Below are positions 17,809 through 25,418 of a DNA stretch of 60,243 bases, piece by piece (the stretch's first letter is position 1; each line of letters opens with the position of its first letter). This DNA comes from Bradyrhizobium sp. (GTDB lineage Bacteria > Pseudomonadota > Alphaproteobacteria > Rhizobiales > Xanthobacteraceae). The position numbers and the translations under genes were made by a program. Under the pieces are notes generated by a model. That model saw nothing but the letters and a program-made list of their open reading frames with translations, did no database searches and had not been told where the DNA came from. The stretch is from NCBI GenBank assembly GCA_028290305.1, contig JAQGKC010000269.1:1-60243 (forward strand). Direction: 5' to 3'.

Positions 17809-18495
17809 TCACTCCGCGCGCGCGAAATCGGGATCGCGGCCTCGTGTGCCGAGATGATTGTAAGAATCCAGGAACGCTAGGCGATAGGCGTTAGCCGTGC
17901 CCCGATCATTAAGGTTGCTGGGAACGTGTTCGACGTAAACGAGGCCGGCCGATGCAAGGCGGCTGATCGCTTTCTTGATGCGCAGCCGCTTGATTCCTGA
18001 GTATTCCTCGATCTTGTCGTAGCTCAAGTGGGCCATGTTGGTTTGCGATGAACGGCGTCTTGCAAAGAGGTAATACAGCTTCAGCGCGTCGAGTTCGGTT
18101 CTGCTCCGAAGCGTGAAGTCTTCGAAGGCAATAATGCCGCCGCCGGCACCGTACGTCCTCCTTGCCGGCAGCTTCGACCAACCGCCTGCCTCATCATAAT
18201 TCGCGAGCTGGAATGTGCTGCGGCCGGAGGGCTCCCGCTCGATCACCTCGCGCTCTTCCAGAACCGAGAGGCCATTGGCGACCTTCGAGCGGCTGAGGCC
18301 CGTGGCAAGACACAACTGATCGTACGTGCACTTTGCTAAGCCCTGATCGTCAGCATTGTGCGCAATCGGCGACAAGACCATCAGGGCGGCGATGTTGTCC
18401 GAGCCGGTGGGTTCCTCGCCGGACCACCGGAGCCACCTCAAGCCGCCTTGCTCGATCCATGCCGACGGCAGCCGCACCCAATCACGCATCGCCAT
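17809..18495 (-). CDS. Winged-helix protein with two HTH segments
   Basis: This 228-residue protein has two helix-turn-helix regions. The first (about 55-95) reads TYDQLCLATGLSRSKVANGLSVLEEREVI, a MarR/GntR-like winged helix. The second (about 150-190) reads HLSYDKIEEYSGIKRLRIKKAISRLASAGLV. This tandem layout resembles plasmid replication initiators and phage or ICE replication or regulatory proteins, but the specific family was not identified. The ATG is chosen over the GTG three bases upstream, because AAGGAG lies seven bases before it. The gene overlaps the end of a 50-residue membrane protein gene, so the two are translated together. It may belong to the mobile-element backbone or to a small defence unit. 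Confidence 0.7.
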   Translation of the reverse strand: MAMRDWVRLPSAWIEQGGLRWLRWSGEEPTGSDNIAALMVLSPIAHNADDQGLAKCTYDQLCLATGLSRSKVANGLSVLEEREVIEREPSGRSTFQLANYDEAGGWSKLPARRTYGAGGGIIAFEDFTLRSRTELDALKLYYLFARRRSSQTNMAHLSYDKIEEYSGIKRLRIKKAISRLASAGLVYVEHVPSNLNDRGTANAYRLAFLDSYNHLGTRGRDPDFARAE

Positions 18496-18634
18496 CACGC
18501 CGCTCCTTCACAACCGTCAGCACCGCGTGGATGGCGAACGCCGCCAGTCCGAACGCAGCCAACATCACCACGACAGCCAGGGTGCCACCCGACATGCCAC
18601 CGAACACCGCCAACCAGTCCGTCACGTCCTTCAT
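18482..18634 (-). CDS. 50-residue single-pass membrane protein
   Basis: A short gene reads MKDVTDWLAVFGGMSGGTLA and continues with a hydrophobic helix (about residues 10-42) that ends in a basic tail, VVKERRDGDA. The start is preceded by GGAGG at a suitable distance. Its 3' end overlaps the 5' end of the winged-helix gene by 14 bases, which indicates translational coupling. The shape (short N-terminus, one transmembrane helix, positive C-terminus) is like small toxins of type I systems, holin-like proteins or mobile-element membrane peptides. No function can be assigned. Confidence 0.6.
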   Translation of the reverse strand: MKDVTDWLAVFGGMSGGTLAVVVMLAAFGLAAFAIHAVLTVVKERRDGDA

Positions 18635-19098
18635 CGAAGCCTCCACGAGTATTGAGCTTCGAATTTTTGAACATGCTCACGGGCATATATCTAGATACAG
18701 TATTCTCGATTGATAGTCCAAAATATAGAGGATATGACTACGCTGCAGGCTCTTTTCGTATTATTATTTGGTTCAGGAAAGATGCCAAAATAGTTCACGG
18801 ACAAACGTTTATGAACTAAATCTATCGTCACTCAGCGTTTTCTGCACGCCGGCTGGTGTCCCTAATTGACTCTCAGCCCAACGAGAACATAAATAGAACA
18901 TTCGGCCCTGAGAGCCCGCCAAGTTTATCGGATCCGGCCACCTCGGGATTGCCGTTCCGCGGTCTGCACGACGGCCCGCCCAGACTGGAGGCGCGGATTT
19001 TCTGGCAAGCAGAATATTGCCGTTCGTCTGCCGGTTGGGTGCCGGTACACTGCCTAAAAGCCCGGCCATTCTGAGCTGAACGGTCGAGAGGAAATGCA
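18635..19098. other. Intergenic region, AT-rich left half
   Basis: This is 464 bp with no supportable gene between divergently arranged units. Bases 18655-18840 are clearly AT-richer than the flanks, and presumably hold the promoters of the small membrane protein/winged-helix pair. The right half contains only short frames without plausible starts. The GAGGAAA ribosome site of the XRE regulator lies at the right edge. Confidence 0.5.
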
Positions 19099-19821
19099 AT
19101 GCGCAAAATTCAGTTGGACGGGCGAAAAATCAAGGAGTTGCGCTCTTCGCGCGAATACGGTTCCACACAGAAGGAATTCTCGCATGAAATCCGTATAAGC
19201 GAGCGGAAGCTGCGCGCCGTCGAAAATGATCTCGATGCTGTTTCTAGCCAAACCGCAGACCGAATCGCAGGGGCCCTCAAGAAACCGCTGCAGGCGTTGC
19301 TCCTGACGCCCGCAGAGCCGCCAGTACCATCGACACAAGACCAAAGTGCGGCCCCGAAGATGCCGTGGCGTGAAATCCTACCGCGGTTTGATGAAGCAAT
19401 CGCTAGCGTCGTTGGCGATGAAGCTCAGATGTTTGATTTGGTAAAAGGCAATCGCGTGGTGGTCTCCCACGTGATGACAGCATTGAACGCGGAAACTAGC
19501 GCCTACGCCGAAGAGCTCCTGGCCATCCTGAAGACGCTAACATGGGATGTCAGAGGTTTCGACAATCCGATCGAAGGAGCTGAAGAAATCGCTGTCCGGC
19601 GGCGTATTCGCGAATTGCTGATCTTGCTGAAAGGCAATGACGTCTGGGTCTACGGCGACACGCACATCAAAACCTTGCCGGAGAGCTTCGAGGTTCAGCC
19701 ACCTTCCGGCCGGACGAATTACGAGATGCAAGCCATAGTTGGGCCTCCAGGTGAATACGGGGAAATCTCGACCCGGGTACCCATCGATCGTGGACAGCCG
19801 TGCGAGGTCGTCTGGCCGTGA
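19099..19821 (+). CDS. XRE-type HTH regulator paired with a Rad50-like ATPase
   Basis: This 240-residue protein has an N-terminal Cro/C1-type helix-turn-helix (about 8-60: IKELRSSREYGSTQKEFSHE, followed by SERKLRAVEND). A proline-rich linker and an uncharacterised alpha/beta C-terminal domain follow. The ATG is preceded by GAGGAAA. The stop overlaps the GTG start of the ATPase gene (GTGA), which is strong evidence that the two act together. The protein probably represses the pair or acts as its antitoxin or sensor. The C-terminal domain may bind a ligand or the ATPase, but no motif shows which. Confidence 0.75.
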   Translation: MRKIQLDGRKIKELRSSREYGSTQKEFSHEIRISERKLRAVENDLDAVSSQTADRIAGALKKPLQALLLTPAEPPVPSTQDQSAAPKMPWREILPRFDEAIASVVGDEAQMFDLVKGNRVVVSHVMTALNAETSAYAEELLAILKTLTWDVRGFDNPIEGAEEIAVRRRIRELLILLKGNDVWVYGDTHIKTLPESFEVQPPSGRTNYEMQAIVGPPGEYGEISTRVPIDRGQPCEVVWP

Positions 19822-22478
19822 CTCTCTTAGCTTGGAGCGAAACTTTACCTGAATGGCAACGCGACGCGCTTCACCGCATCGCCGTGAGTGAACATTTAAG
19901 CCAAGAGGATCGTAGCGCGATCCGCGCGCGCCTGTTGCATGCAGGCGGCATTGCAGGTCAAGGTGACGTCGCTTGTACGCCGCTCGCTGAAGCAGACCTC
20001 CCTGCTCAAGCTGATCCAGAGCCGTCTACGATCTTGTGCGGTATTGGCCCAGTGCAACACGTCGACAAGCTCGCCAACGACCAAGAACTCCGCTGTGCTG
20101 TAAATGGCATCACGTTGAATTTTGGCGACAACGGTGCCGGAAAGAGCGGTTACGCTCGCGTTGCTAAGAAGCTCTGCCTTGCAAGGGTCGTAGACGATCT
20201 GCAAGGCGACGTCTTTGCACCGCAGCGAACGCCGCCGGCCGAAGTTCGGTTTCGCTATCGCTTGCCGGGCGAGGTAGAGCCAGAGGCTGGAGATTGGGTC
20301 GATGGGAGTCCGCGCCCAGCTGAGCTGGTGCAAATGATGGTCCTCGATACCGCGAACACGCGAGTTTACGTCGATGGGCGCAACGAAATCACCTATCTGC
20401 CCCGTGAGATTGAAATCATCGCAAGACTAGGAGGTCTATGTACTGACTTAGCCGACAGCGTTCAGCGCGACGCCGATGCGATAGCTCAGCGCTGCAGAGG
20501 CGCGTACGGCGCAGCCTACGATCTTGCTTCGACTGCCGGACGTGCTGTCCGCGCGTTGGTGATTGAAACCCCATTGCGAGCAATTCCGACCGAGGAAACA
20601 TTGCGGCAGGCCGGAGCTTGGGATGACGCCAAGCGCGACGAGCTTGCCACGCTGGAACTGGCCCTGGCGCAAAACCCGGTCCTGCGAGCTGCCGCCTTAC
20701 GCCGGCAGGAGCGCGCGTTAACTGCTCTGACCGACGAGTTGGGGACCGCGACCGCGAGCCTCTCGGATGGGCCGTTCAATGCAGTCATGGGTCAAATTGC
20801 TGAAGCAGTCCGGACAGCGCAAATGGCCGCGTTATCAGCCCAAGATCGCTTTGCGGGTGAGCCCATCCCGGGAACGGGCCAAGGTATTTGGGAGTCGCTT
20901 TATGGATTCGCAAGGCAGTTTGCGGCCGATGCTGGCGTGCGCGCTGCAACTGAGCCCATGGAAGCGGGCGATCCCTGCCCCTATTGTCAGCGAGATATTG
21001 ACGATGCAACGGCGGCGCGGTTGCGCCGTTTTGATGAGTACGTTCAAAGCGCCGCGGCCACCGAAGCCGCTACCTCAGCCGCAGCGCTCGCCGCGACAGC
21101 TGCCGCCATACAGGAATTGCGCATTTCCGACGCTGCTGCTGTCGTAAATGCCATTGGCGAATATGCAGAGGTCGGCGAGCCTCAAGCACGCGCCAGTCGA
21201 CTTGCGACCGAGTACGCCGTGGCGTTGCTCGACCGCAAAGAGGCGGTTCTGGCGGGTATCAATGACCGTGCGCTCGGACAAGGTGAGCCCCTGCCCGAGT
21301 CCCCAGTCGAGATCCTTCGCGCGGAAGCAGCCCGGATCGCTCGCGAGGCCGAGCCACTTGAAGCACAACCGGGACATGGAGCCGAAACGTTAGCGCGGGC
21401 CATCGAGCTCCGAGACGCGCACCGTCTTTCGCTTGAGCTGGACGTTGTCATTGCCCGGCGCACTGATCTTGAGACGCGGCAACGCCTTTTGGGCTGCAAG
21501 GACGGCCTCGATACGCGGCACATATCTCAATGCGCCACGCGGCTCCGCCGTGAATTGGTGACGCCCGAGCTTCAGGGCGGAATCGCGGTCGAACTTAGCG
21601 CGTTAGATTTGGGTGGTGTTGCGTTCCGGTTCGATGAGGCTAGTGAACGAGGCCGCAACTATTTCGACATGGCACTCGATGCGCCGCGCCCGGCAAACAA
21701 AGCACGCGTCTTGAGTGAGGGAGAGCAGCGCGCGCTCGGTATAGCTTGTTTCTTCGCTGAAATGAAACGCGTTCCGGGCACGCATGGAATTATCGTCGAT
21801 GACCCGGTTTCTTCGCTGGATCATCAGCGGCTGCGGAAAGTTGCGCAACGGCTGGTTCTGGAAGCGGCGGCAGGTCGCCAAGTAATCATTTTCACGCATC
21901 ACCTTGTCTTCTATCAGGAGGTAATCGCCGCAGCGGCAGCGAACACTCCCCAGGTGCCAGTATTGGTGAATCTTATCAGCAAACGCGATGGCCGCTTTGG
22001 CTTGATTTCGGAAAATGACGAACCTTGGATCGCCAAGAAGGTCGTGAAGCGAATCGAAGCGCTGCGTACCCGGCTGAATAGTATCCCCGCGAATGCCGAC
22101 CGCACGACCGATGATTATCGGCGGAAAGCAAAAGACTTTTACACCGACCTTCGGGAGACGTGGGAACGCCTTGTCGAGGAAGTGCTTTTGTGCAGCGTCG
22201 TAGAGCGCTTCACGTCGGGTGTGAAGACCCAAAGCCTTCGGGACCTTTCCGTTGAGGACGCCGATTATCAAGTTATCTTTGCCGCCATGAGTCGGGTTTC
22301 CGAGTACTCCGGGCACGACATGGCAGCTGGTCGGCAGATACCTGTACCTGATCAGGACGACATGCGGAGAGACCTTGAGAACCTCGACCAGTTTCGGGTC
22401 CAAATTCATCGCCGAAAAAACGGAACTCGCGATCGACGAGCCGCGCTCGAAGGTCCGCCGCAGGGTCAAGTCGCATAG
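19818..22478 (+). CDS. Rad50/RloC-like ABC ATPase with CPYC hook and possible RNase tail
   Basis: This 886-residue SMC/Rad50-type ATPase has Walker A GDNGAGKSG (from 103), a signature LSEGEQRALG (about 632), Walker B IIVDDPVSS followed by SLDHQR, and the H-loop IFTHH. The segment between the ATPase halves contains CPYC (C387/C390), the dimerisation motif of zinc hooks as in Rad50 and RloC. After the ATPase there is a 130-residue tail with RETWE (R779, E783) and a later GHD (H833). An R-X3-E plus His set is also the active-site pattern of PrrC/RloC anticodon nucleases, but the spacing here is longer, so this is only a lead. The chosen GTG gives a GTGA overlap with the XRE gene; an in-frame GTG 18 bases upstream also exists. 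Confidence 0.78.
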   Translation: MTLLAWSETLPEWQRDALHRIAVSEHLSQEDRSAIRARLLHAGGIAGQGDVACTPLAEADLPAQADPEPSTILCGIGPVQHVDKLANDQELRCAVNGITLNFGDNGAGKSGYARVAKKLCLARVVDDLQGDVFAPQRTPPAEVRFRYRLPGEVEPEAGDWVDGSPRPAELVQMMVLDTANTRVYVDGRNEITYLPREIEIIARLGGLCTDLADSVQRDADAIAQRCRGAYGAAYDLASTAGRAVRALVIETPLRAIPTEETLRQAGAWDDAKRDELATLELALAQNPVLRAAALRRQERALTALTDELGTATASLSDGPFNAVMGQIAEAVRTAQMAALSAQDRFAGEPIPGTGQGIWESLYGFARQFAADAGVRAATEPMEAGDPCPYCQRDIDDATAARLRRFDEYVQSAAATEAATSAAALAATAAAIQELRISDAAAVVNAIGEYAEVGEPQARASRLATEYAVALLDRKEAVLAGINDRALGQGEPLPESPVEILRAEAARIAREAEPLEAQPGHGAETLARAIELRDAHRLSLELDVVIARRTDLETRQRLLGCKDGLDTRHISQCATRLRRELVTPELQGGIAVELSALDLGGVAFRFDEASERGRNYFDMALDAPRPANKARVLSEGEQRALGIACFFAEMKRVPGTHGIIVDDPVSSLDHQRLRKVAQRLVLEAAAGRQVIIFTHHLVFYQEVIAAAAANTPQVPVLVNLISKRDGRFGLISENDEPWIAKKVVKRIEALRTRLNSIPANADRTTDDYRRKAKDFYTDLRETWERLVEEVLLCSVVERFTSGVKTQSLRDLSVEDADYQVIFAAMSRVSEYSGHDMAAGRQIPVPDQDDMRRDLENLDQFRVQIHRRKNGTRDRRAALEGPPQGQVA

Positions 22479-22628
22479 AACCGAATGTCCAACGACTTTC
22501 CGTTATCAGATGGCTTTTGTCGCGGCTACGCGACGTGCAGCCAAAGGCTGTATCGGGCATTTGTCCTCCATTGGACGACGGCGAGAACATCAAGCGGGAA
22601 AGTATGTTGTAGGGCGAGTATATAGACC

Positions 22629-23897
22629 ATGAGCGAACCACAAATCGTCTGCCCCAACTGCAGCCATGAGATCAAGTTGACGGAATCGTTGGCTGCGCCG
22701 CTCATTGAGGCGACCCGTAGGAAATTTCAGGAGCAGCTGTCGGCCAAGGACGCGGAGTTCTCGAAGAAGGAGGACACGCTGCGTGTCCAACAGGAGCAAT
22801 TGGCCCGCGATCGCGAATCGCTTGAGGACCACGTGTCCACGCGATTGAAGGCCGAACGCGGTCATATCGCGGCGGTCGAAGCGAAGAAAGCGCGCGAAGC
22901 AGCGGCGACGGAGCTTGAGACTAAGAACAAGGAACTGACCGAGCTGCAGCAAGCGCTGGCTGAGAACAATCAGAAGCTGGCAACGGCCCAGCAGGCACAG
23001 GTCGACCTTATTCGCAAGCAGCGTGAGCTGGACGATGCTAAGCGCGAGCTTGAGCTGACCATCGAACAGCGCGTCCAGGCCTCGCTTGCCGATGTGCATG
23101 TCAAAGCCCGCCAGGAGGCCGAAGACCTCCTCAAAGCACAGGTATCACAGAAGGACCTGCAGATTGCCGCAATGAATCGCACGATTGAGGAATTGAAGCG
23201 CAAGGCTGACCAGGGGTCCCAGCAAACCCAGGGTGAGGCGCTCGAGCTGGAACTCGAAACGTTGTTGAGAAGCAAATTTCCACTCGATTTGATTGAGCCG
23301 GTCGGCAAAGGCGAATTTGGCGGTGACGTCGTCCAGCGCGTCAACGGCTCGCTCGGCCAGGCGGCTGGCGTGATCCTTTGGGAATTCAAACGCACCAAGA
23401 ACTGGAGCGATGGCTGGCTTGCCAAGCTGAGGGAAGACCAGCGAAACGCGAAGGCTGATGTCGCCCTAATCGTCTCGCAGACGCTTCCGAAGGATGTCGA
23501 GACGTTTGATCTAATTGACGGGGTCTGGGTGGCGCATCCTCGCTGCGCGGTTCCTGTCGCTGTAGCTTTGCGCCAGTCCCTTATTGAGCTGGCTGGGGCA
23601 CGTAGTGCCCAACAAGGTCAGCAGACGAAGATGGAGCTGATGTATCAGTATCTCACCGGCCCGCGCTTTCGTCAGCGGCTGGAGGGCATCGTGGAGAAAT
23701 TCGACGAGCTGAAGGAAGATCTCGACAAGGAGCGTAAGTTTATGAACCGGATCTGGTCCAAGCGCGAGGGTCAGATTCAGAGTGTCATCGAAACCACAGT
23801 CGGTATGTATGGTGACCTACAGGGCATTGCCGGCAAGGCGTTGCCCGAAATTCCGAGTCTAGACATGCCGTTGTTGACGTATCCGGGGCCGGATTAA
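22629..23897 (+). CDS. DUF2130 protein with long coiled coil
   Basis: This 422-residue protein has an N-terminal zinc-ribbon-like CPNCSHEIKL, a long coiled coil (about 30-200, rich in Glu, Lys, Gln and Ala) and a C-terminal domain. That domain contains GEFGGDVVQRV, ILWEFKRTKNWSDGWLAKL and ADVALIVSQTLP. This is the layout of the DUF2130/COG4487 family. The D-X(n)-E-X-K pattern (GGDV, then WEFKRTKNW) is consistent with a PD-(D/E)XK-like nuclease core, an inference from the motif. It follows the ATPase gene by 150 bp on the same strand and may be a separate unit. The family is recurrent on mobile and defence-rich DNA; its biochemical role is unknown to me. Confidence 0.82.
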   Translation: MSEPQIVCPNCSHEIKLTESLAAPLIEATRRKFQEQLSAKDAEFSKKEDTLRVQQEQLARDRESLEDHVSTRLKAERGHIAAVEAKKAREAAATELETKNKELTELQQALAENNQKLATAQQAQVDLIRKQRELDDAKRELELTIEQRVQASLADVHVKARQEAEDLLKAQVSQKDLQIAAMNRTIEELKRKADQGSQQTQGEALELELETLLRSKFPLDLIEPVGKGEFGGDVVQRVNGSLGQAAGVILWEFKRTKNWSDGWLAKLREDQRNAKADVALIVSQTLPKDVETFDLIDGVWVAHPRCAVPVAVALRQSLIELAGARSAQQGQQTKMELMYQYLTGPRFRQRLEGIVEKFDELKEDLDKERKFMNRIWSKREGQIQSVIETTVGMYGDLQGIAGKALPEIPSLDMPLLTYPGPD

Positions 23898-24084
23898 TCA
23901 TCCACGAGCGCCGACGCCATCAAGGCGGCGCTGGGACTCGATGGCAAGTGGCGCTGCTTGCTTGCGCGGCCGAAGTTCGCCGAGGGTATGGTTCGGAGCC
24001 AAAGCTAACGTCTCGGGCCATAAATCTCAGGATTTCAGCAAGCGAGGAAAATCTTCGCCGCTAATATGATTTGTTAGCCCATAA

Positions 24085-25416
24085 TTATATGCGGTCGAGG
24101 TTGCCAAAGACATGCAGCCCCGTTCGTGTCTTCATCCGCTCCCAGGCGAACTGCATGGGAACTGGGTTTTTGAAAATCAAATGACCTTCAACGCGAGGCG
24201 TTACGGACATGCCAACAAACACCTGCAACTTGCGAAGGTGCTGCATGATCAGATCGATTCTATCGAGGTGCTTCCTTAGGTCGTCGCGCCTGCCTTCATC
24301 GTTCATTTCGCCGCGGTAGTCCGAGAGCTGCTCGGCGATTTCGCCTTCTGTCTTGCGGTGTTGCAGATCCTTGCACTCGCAAAGCAGAAGACGACCGGTC
24401 GCGTCGTTCCAGGCAAGCACATCGACATCGCCATAGTCTAGATCGAAGCCAGTACGCAGGATCTCCGTGACTTTCTTTTCGACGGCCGTTTTCCAACCAA
24501 GCTCGGTCAAGCGCTCGGCCACTTTCTGGGCAAACGCACTGCCCATCATGTGACGGGAGGATCCAGCCCATGACCTCATTTTCGGCTTTAACTGCCAAGG
24601 GGGAAAGTCACCTCGGTGATAATTGCCGAGCATGTAGACGACGGCTTCCCGAACGAGCCCTGGCGCCAGAATGAGGGTTGGATCGTCGGTGAGATCGATC
24701 TGAATCAGTGGCCGTCGCAAAGGCGAAAGCCGCCGCCGAAATCGCCAAGGAAACCGATCCTTTTCATTGAAACCGGCGGGCACCTTGCGCCACTTTGGCC
24801 TACTGGCAAGGATAAGATTCTCCACAATGCGACCGGCGGTACTTGGTGAAATGGCAGTCTCGCCGTTAAAGAACTCCAACAGTTGGCTTTTCTTGATGGA
24901 GACTACCGCGCGCCCAGTTTTCAGAACGTTGTCCTCCAGAACATCGAGAAACTTGCGCATTTCATCAAACGTTCCACCGGTCTCCTCCTCCCAAGCCTGC
25001 CAGAATGCGTCGGGCCACGGGCTCGTGTCCGTTGGGACCGCTTCAATCTCTTCAAATCCCTCAGCGTACGAGTTGACGTCGTCATCGACCCGCAAGTCGC
25101 TTGCCACGCGGGCAAACGGCGCGAGGATTTCGTCATAAAAGTAAACGTTGGCATGGATATCGCCGAGAGGCGTCACGCGCAAGCGGGGCTCCATGCCACC
25201 CCATCTGATCGCATCCGACCAGCCGCCGAGCCTTTGGATCATCATGATCTTTGCCATAAGGCGGGAGAGATCAAGCTTGCCAATTCTCCGGCCGCCCGCC
25301 AACGGGCATTCACAGATCGCAAATTCAATCAGAACGCGGGACGTTAGAAACACCGCACTGAGACGCGATTCACGGTCCACCATCGTTTCACGAGCTGCCG
25401 GCTTGTCGTTGTGCAA
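24085..25416 (-). CDS. PD-(D/E)XK nuclease-like protein, partner of the 816-residue protein
   Basis: This is a 443-residue protein. The C-terminal part has an alpha-helical lead (FAQKVAERLTELGWKTAVEKKV), then DYGDVDVLAW and LLLCECKDLQ. This D-X(n)-E-X-K set is typical of restriction-endonuclease-fold enzymes. The N-terminal 280 residues are mostly alpha/beta with no known motif. A TTG start lies two bases after the stop of the upstream gene. The first ATG is at residue 12 (base 25383) and is an equally possible start, since neither has a good ribosome site. The close spacing implies an operon with the large upstream gene, and perhaps a two-component restriction-like or abortive system. Confidence 0.7.
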   Translation of the reverse strand: MHNDKPAARETMVDRESRLSAVFLTSRVLIEFAICECPLAGGRRIGKLDLSRLMAKIMMIQRLGGWSDAIRWGGMEPRLRVTPLGDIHANVYFYDEILAPFARVASDLRVDDDVNSYAEGFEEIEAVPTDTSPWPDAFWQAWEEETGGTFDEMRKFLDVLEDNVLKTGRAVVSIKKSQLLEFFNGETAISPSTAGRIVENLILASRPKWRKVPAGFNEKDRFPWRFRRRLSPLRRPLIQIDLTDDPTLILAPGLVREAVVYMLGNYHRGDFPPWQLKPKMRSWAGSSRHMMGSAFAQKVAERLTELGWKTAVEKKVTEILRTGFDLDYGDVDVLAWNDATGRLLLCECKDLQHRKTEGEIAEQLSDYRGEMNDEGRRDDLRKHLDRIDLIMQHLRKLQVFVGMSVTPRVEGHLIFKNPVPMQFAWERMKTRTGLHVFGNLDRI

Positions 25417-25418
25417 GG

